Source of the DNA: UM-FILTER-47-13 sp964445195
Lineage (GTDB): Bacteria; Pseudomonadota; Alphaproteobacteria; Micavibrionales; Micavibrionaceae
Reading direction: 5' to 3'
Length of the DNA: 5,021 bases
Assembly: GCA_964445195.1 (NCBI GenBank)
Contig: CAYUKA010000058.1
Span: 1-5,021, forward strand
The position numbers and the translations under genes are program-made. Numbering within the stretch: position 1 is the stretch's first letter; each line of letters begins with the position of its first letter. Shown here in pieces: positions 4,897 through 5,021 of the stretch. The notes beneath the pieces are model-generated. The model saw nothing but the letters and a program-made list of their open reading frames with translations, searched no databases and was not told the origin of the DNA.

Positions 4897-4945
4897 CAAT
4901 CCGCGAAGCGCGTTCAGCGCGTGCGGGAAAAAAACGAAGATATAA
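4897..4945. repeat. Palindromic repeat, copy C, adjacent to the tRNA 3' end
   Basis: Starts exactly 40 bp after copy B and continues into ACGAAGATATAAA, as copy A does. It lies 13 bp beyond the tRNA's CCA. Read on the tRNA strand, the hairpin (core 4901-4926) is followed by TTTCTTTT a few bases later, so it may be the tRNA terminator as well as a dispersed repeat. Confidence 0.85.
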
Positions 4946-4958
4946 AGAAGAAATAAAA

Positions 4959-5021
4959 TGGTGGACCCGAGCGGGATCGAACCGCCGACCTTTGCAATGC
5001 CATTGCAACGCTCTCCCAGCT
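4959..5021 (-). tRNA. tRNA-Ala(GGC), 3' part; 5' end beyond the window
   Basis: Read on the minus strand: the end of the D arm (AGCTGGGAGAGC), an anticodon stem TTGCA/TGCAA (5004-5008 and 4992-4996) with the 7-nt loop ATGGCAT, so T33, anticodon GGC and A37. It is followed by variable loop AGGTC, T stem GGCGG/CCGCT (one G-T pair), T loop TTCGATC, the acceptor 3' strand CGGGTCC, A73 and an encoded CCA. Position 70 is T, as expected for the G3-U70 identity pair of tRNA-Ala; residue 3 itself is outside the window. The anticodon reads GCC/GCU alanine codons. The acceptor 5' strand and first D-stem strand are missing only because the window ends. Confidence 0.93.

Noticed and set aside
4857..4945. 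A CRISPR array
   Set aside because: There are only two abutting 40-bp units and no unique spacer between them. This is a tandem repeat, and no cas gene is present.

Overview
The window reads as Gram-negative, probably alphaproteobacterial, chromosomal DNA. The evidence is the C-terminal beta-barrel of a two-partner-secretion outer-membrane transporter, three proteins or remnants with classical signal peptides, a tRNA-Ala with an encoded CCA, and a fairly GC-rich composition that drops in the intergenic regions and around 2900-3510. The organism assignment is an inference; nothing here names a genus.

Layout. (1) 3-992 (+) is the 3' part of a TpsB/ShlB/FhaC-type transporter whose N-terminus and POTRA domains lie before the window. 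(2) Convergent to it, 1026-1930 (-) is a tight two-gene unit. A small secreted Pro/Ala-rich protein comes first, then, 5 bp later, a membrane protein that looks like the PycTM (Pycsar effector) family, with a TTG start. No nucleotide cyclase gene is visible. (3) A divergent intergenic region (1931-2154) contains a possible 20-codon leader ORF whose stop overlaps the start of a polytopic membrane protein at 2155-2736 (+), with a DUF6804-like C-terminal half. (4) That gene converges on a 55-residue small protein (2733-2900, -). The two stop codons overlap in a TTAA at the tip of a hairpin. (5) 2901-3514 is mostly non-coding. It holds a cluster of inverted repeats at about 3004-3090, a weak small ORF, one copy of a GC-rich palindromic repeat, and a candidate promoter. 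(6) 3515-4147 (+) is an acidic, helical, exported protein of unknown family, followed by a textbook intrinsic terminator. (7) 4264-4836 (+) is a 190-codon open frame that looks like a secreted protein but has no usable start codon, so it is probably a 5'-truncated gene. (8) 4857-4945 holds two more copies of the palindromic repeat in tandem. They lie immediately downstream (in tRNA orientation) of a tRNA-Ala(GGC) gene that runs off the right edge.

The genes do not form one pathway. The most interesting points are the PycTM-like protein paired with a secreted protein instead of a cyclase; the shared repeat plus tRNA-3'-end-like sequence bracketing the 3.25-4.96 kb segment, which could mark old tRNA-associated integration or duplication; the start-less secreted ORF inside that segment; and the structured intergenic DNA near 3.0 kb. 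None of these is proven from sequence alone.
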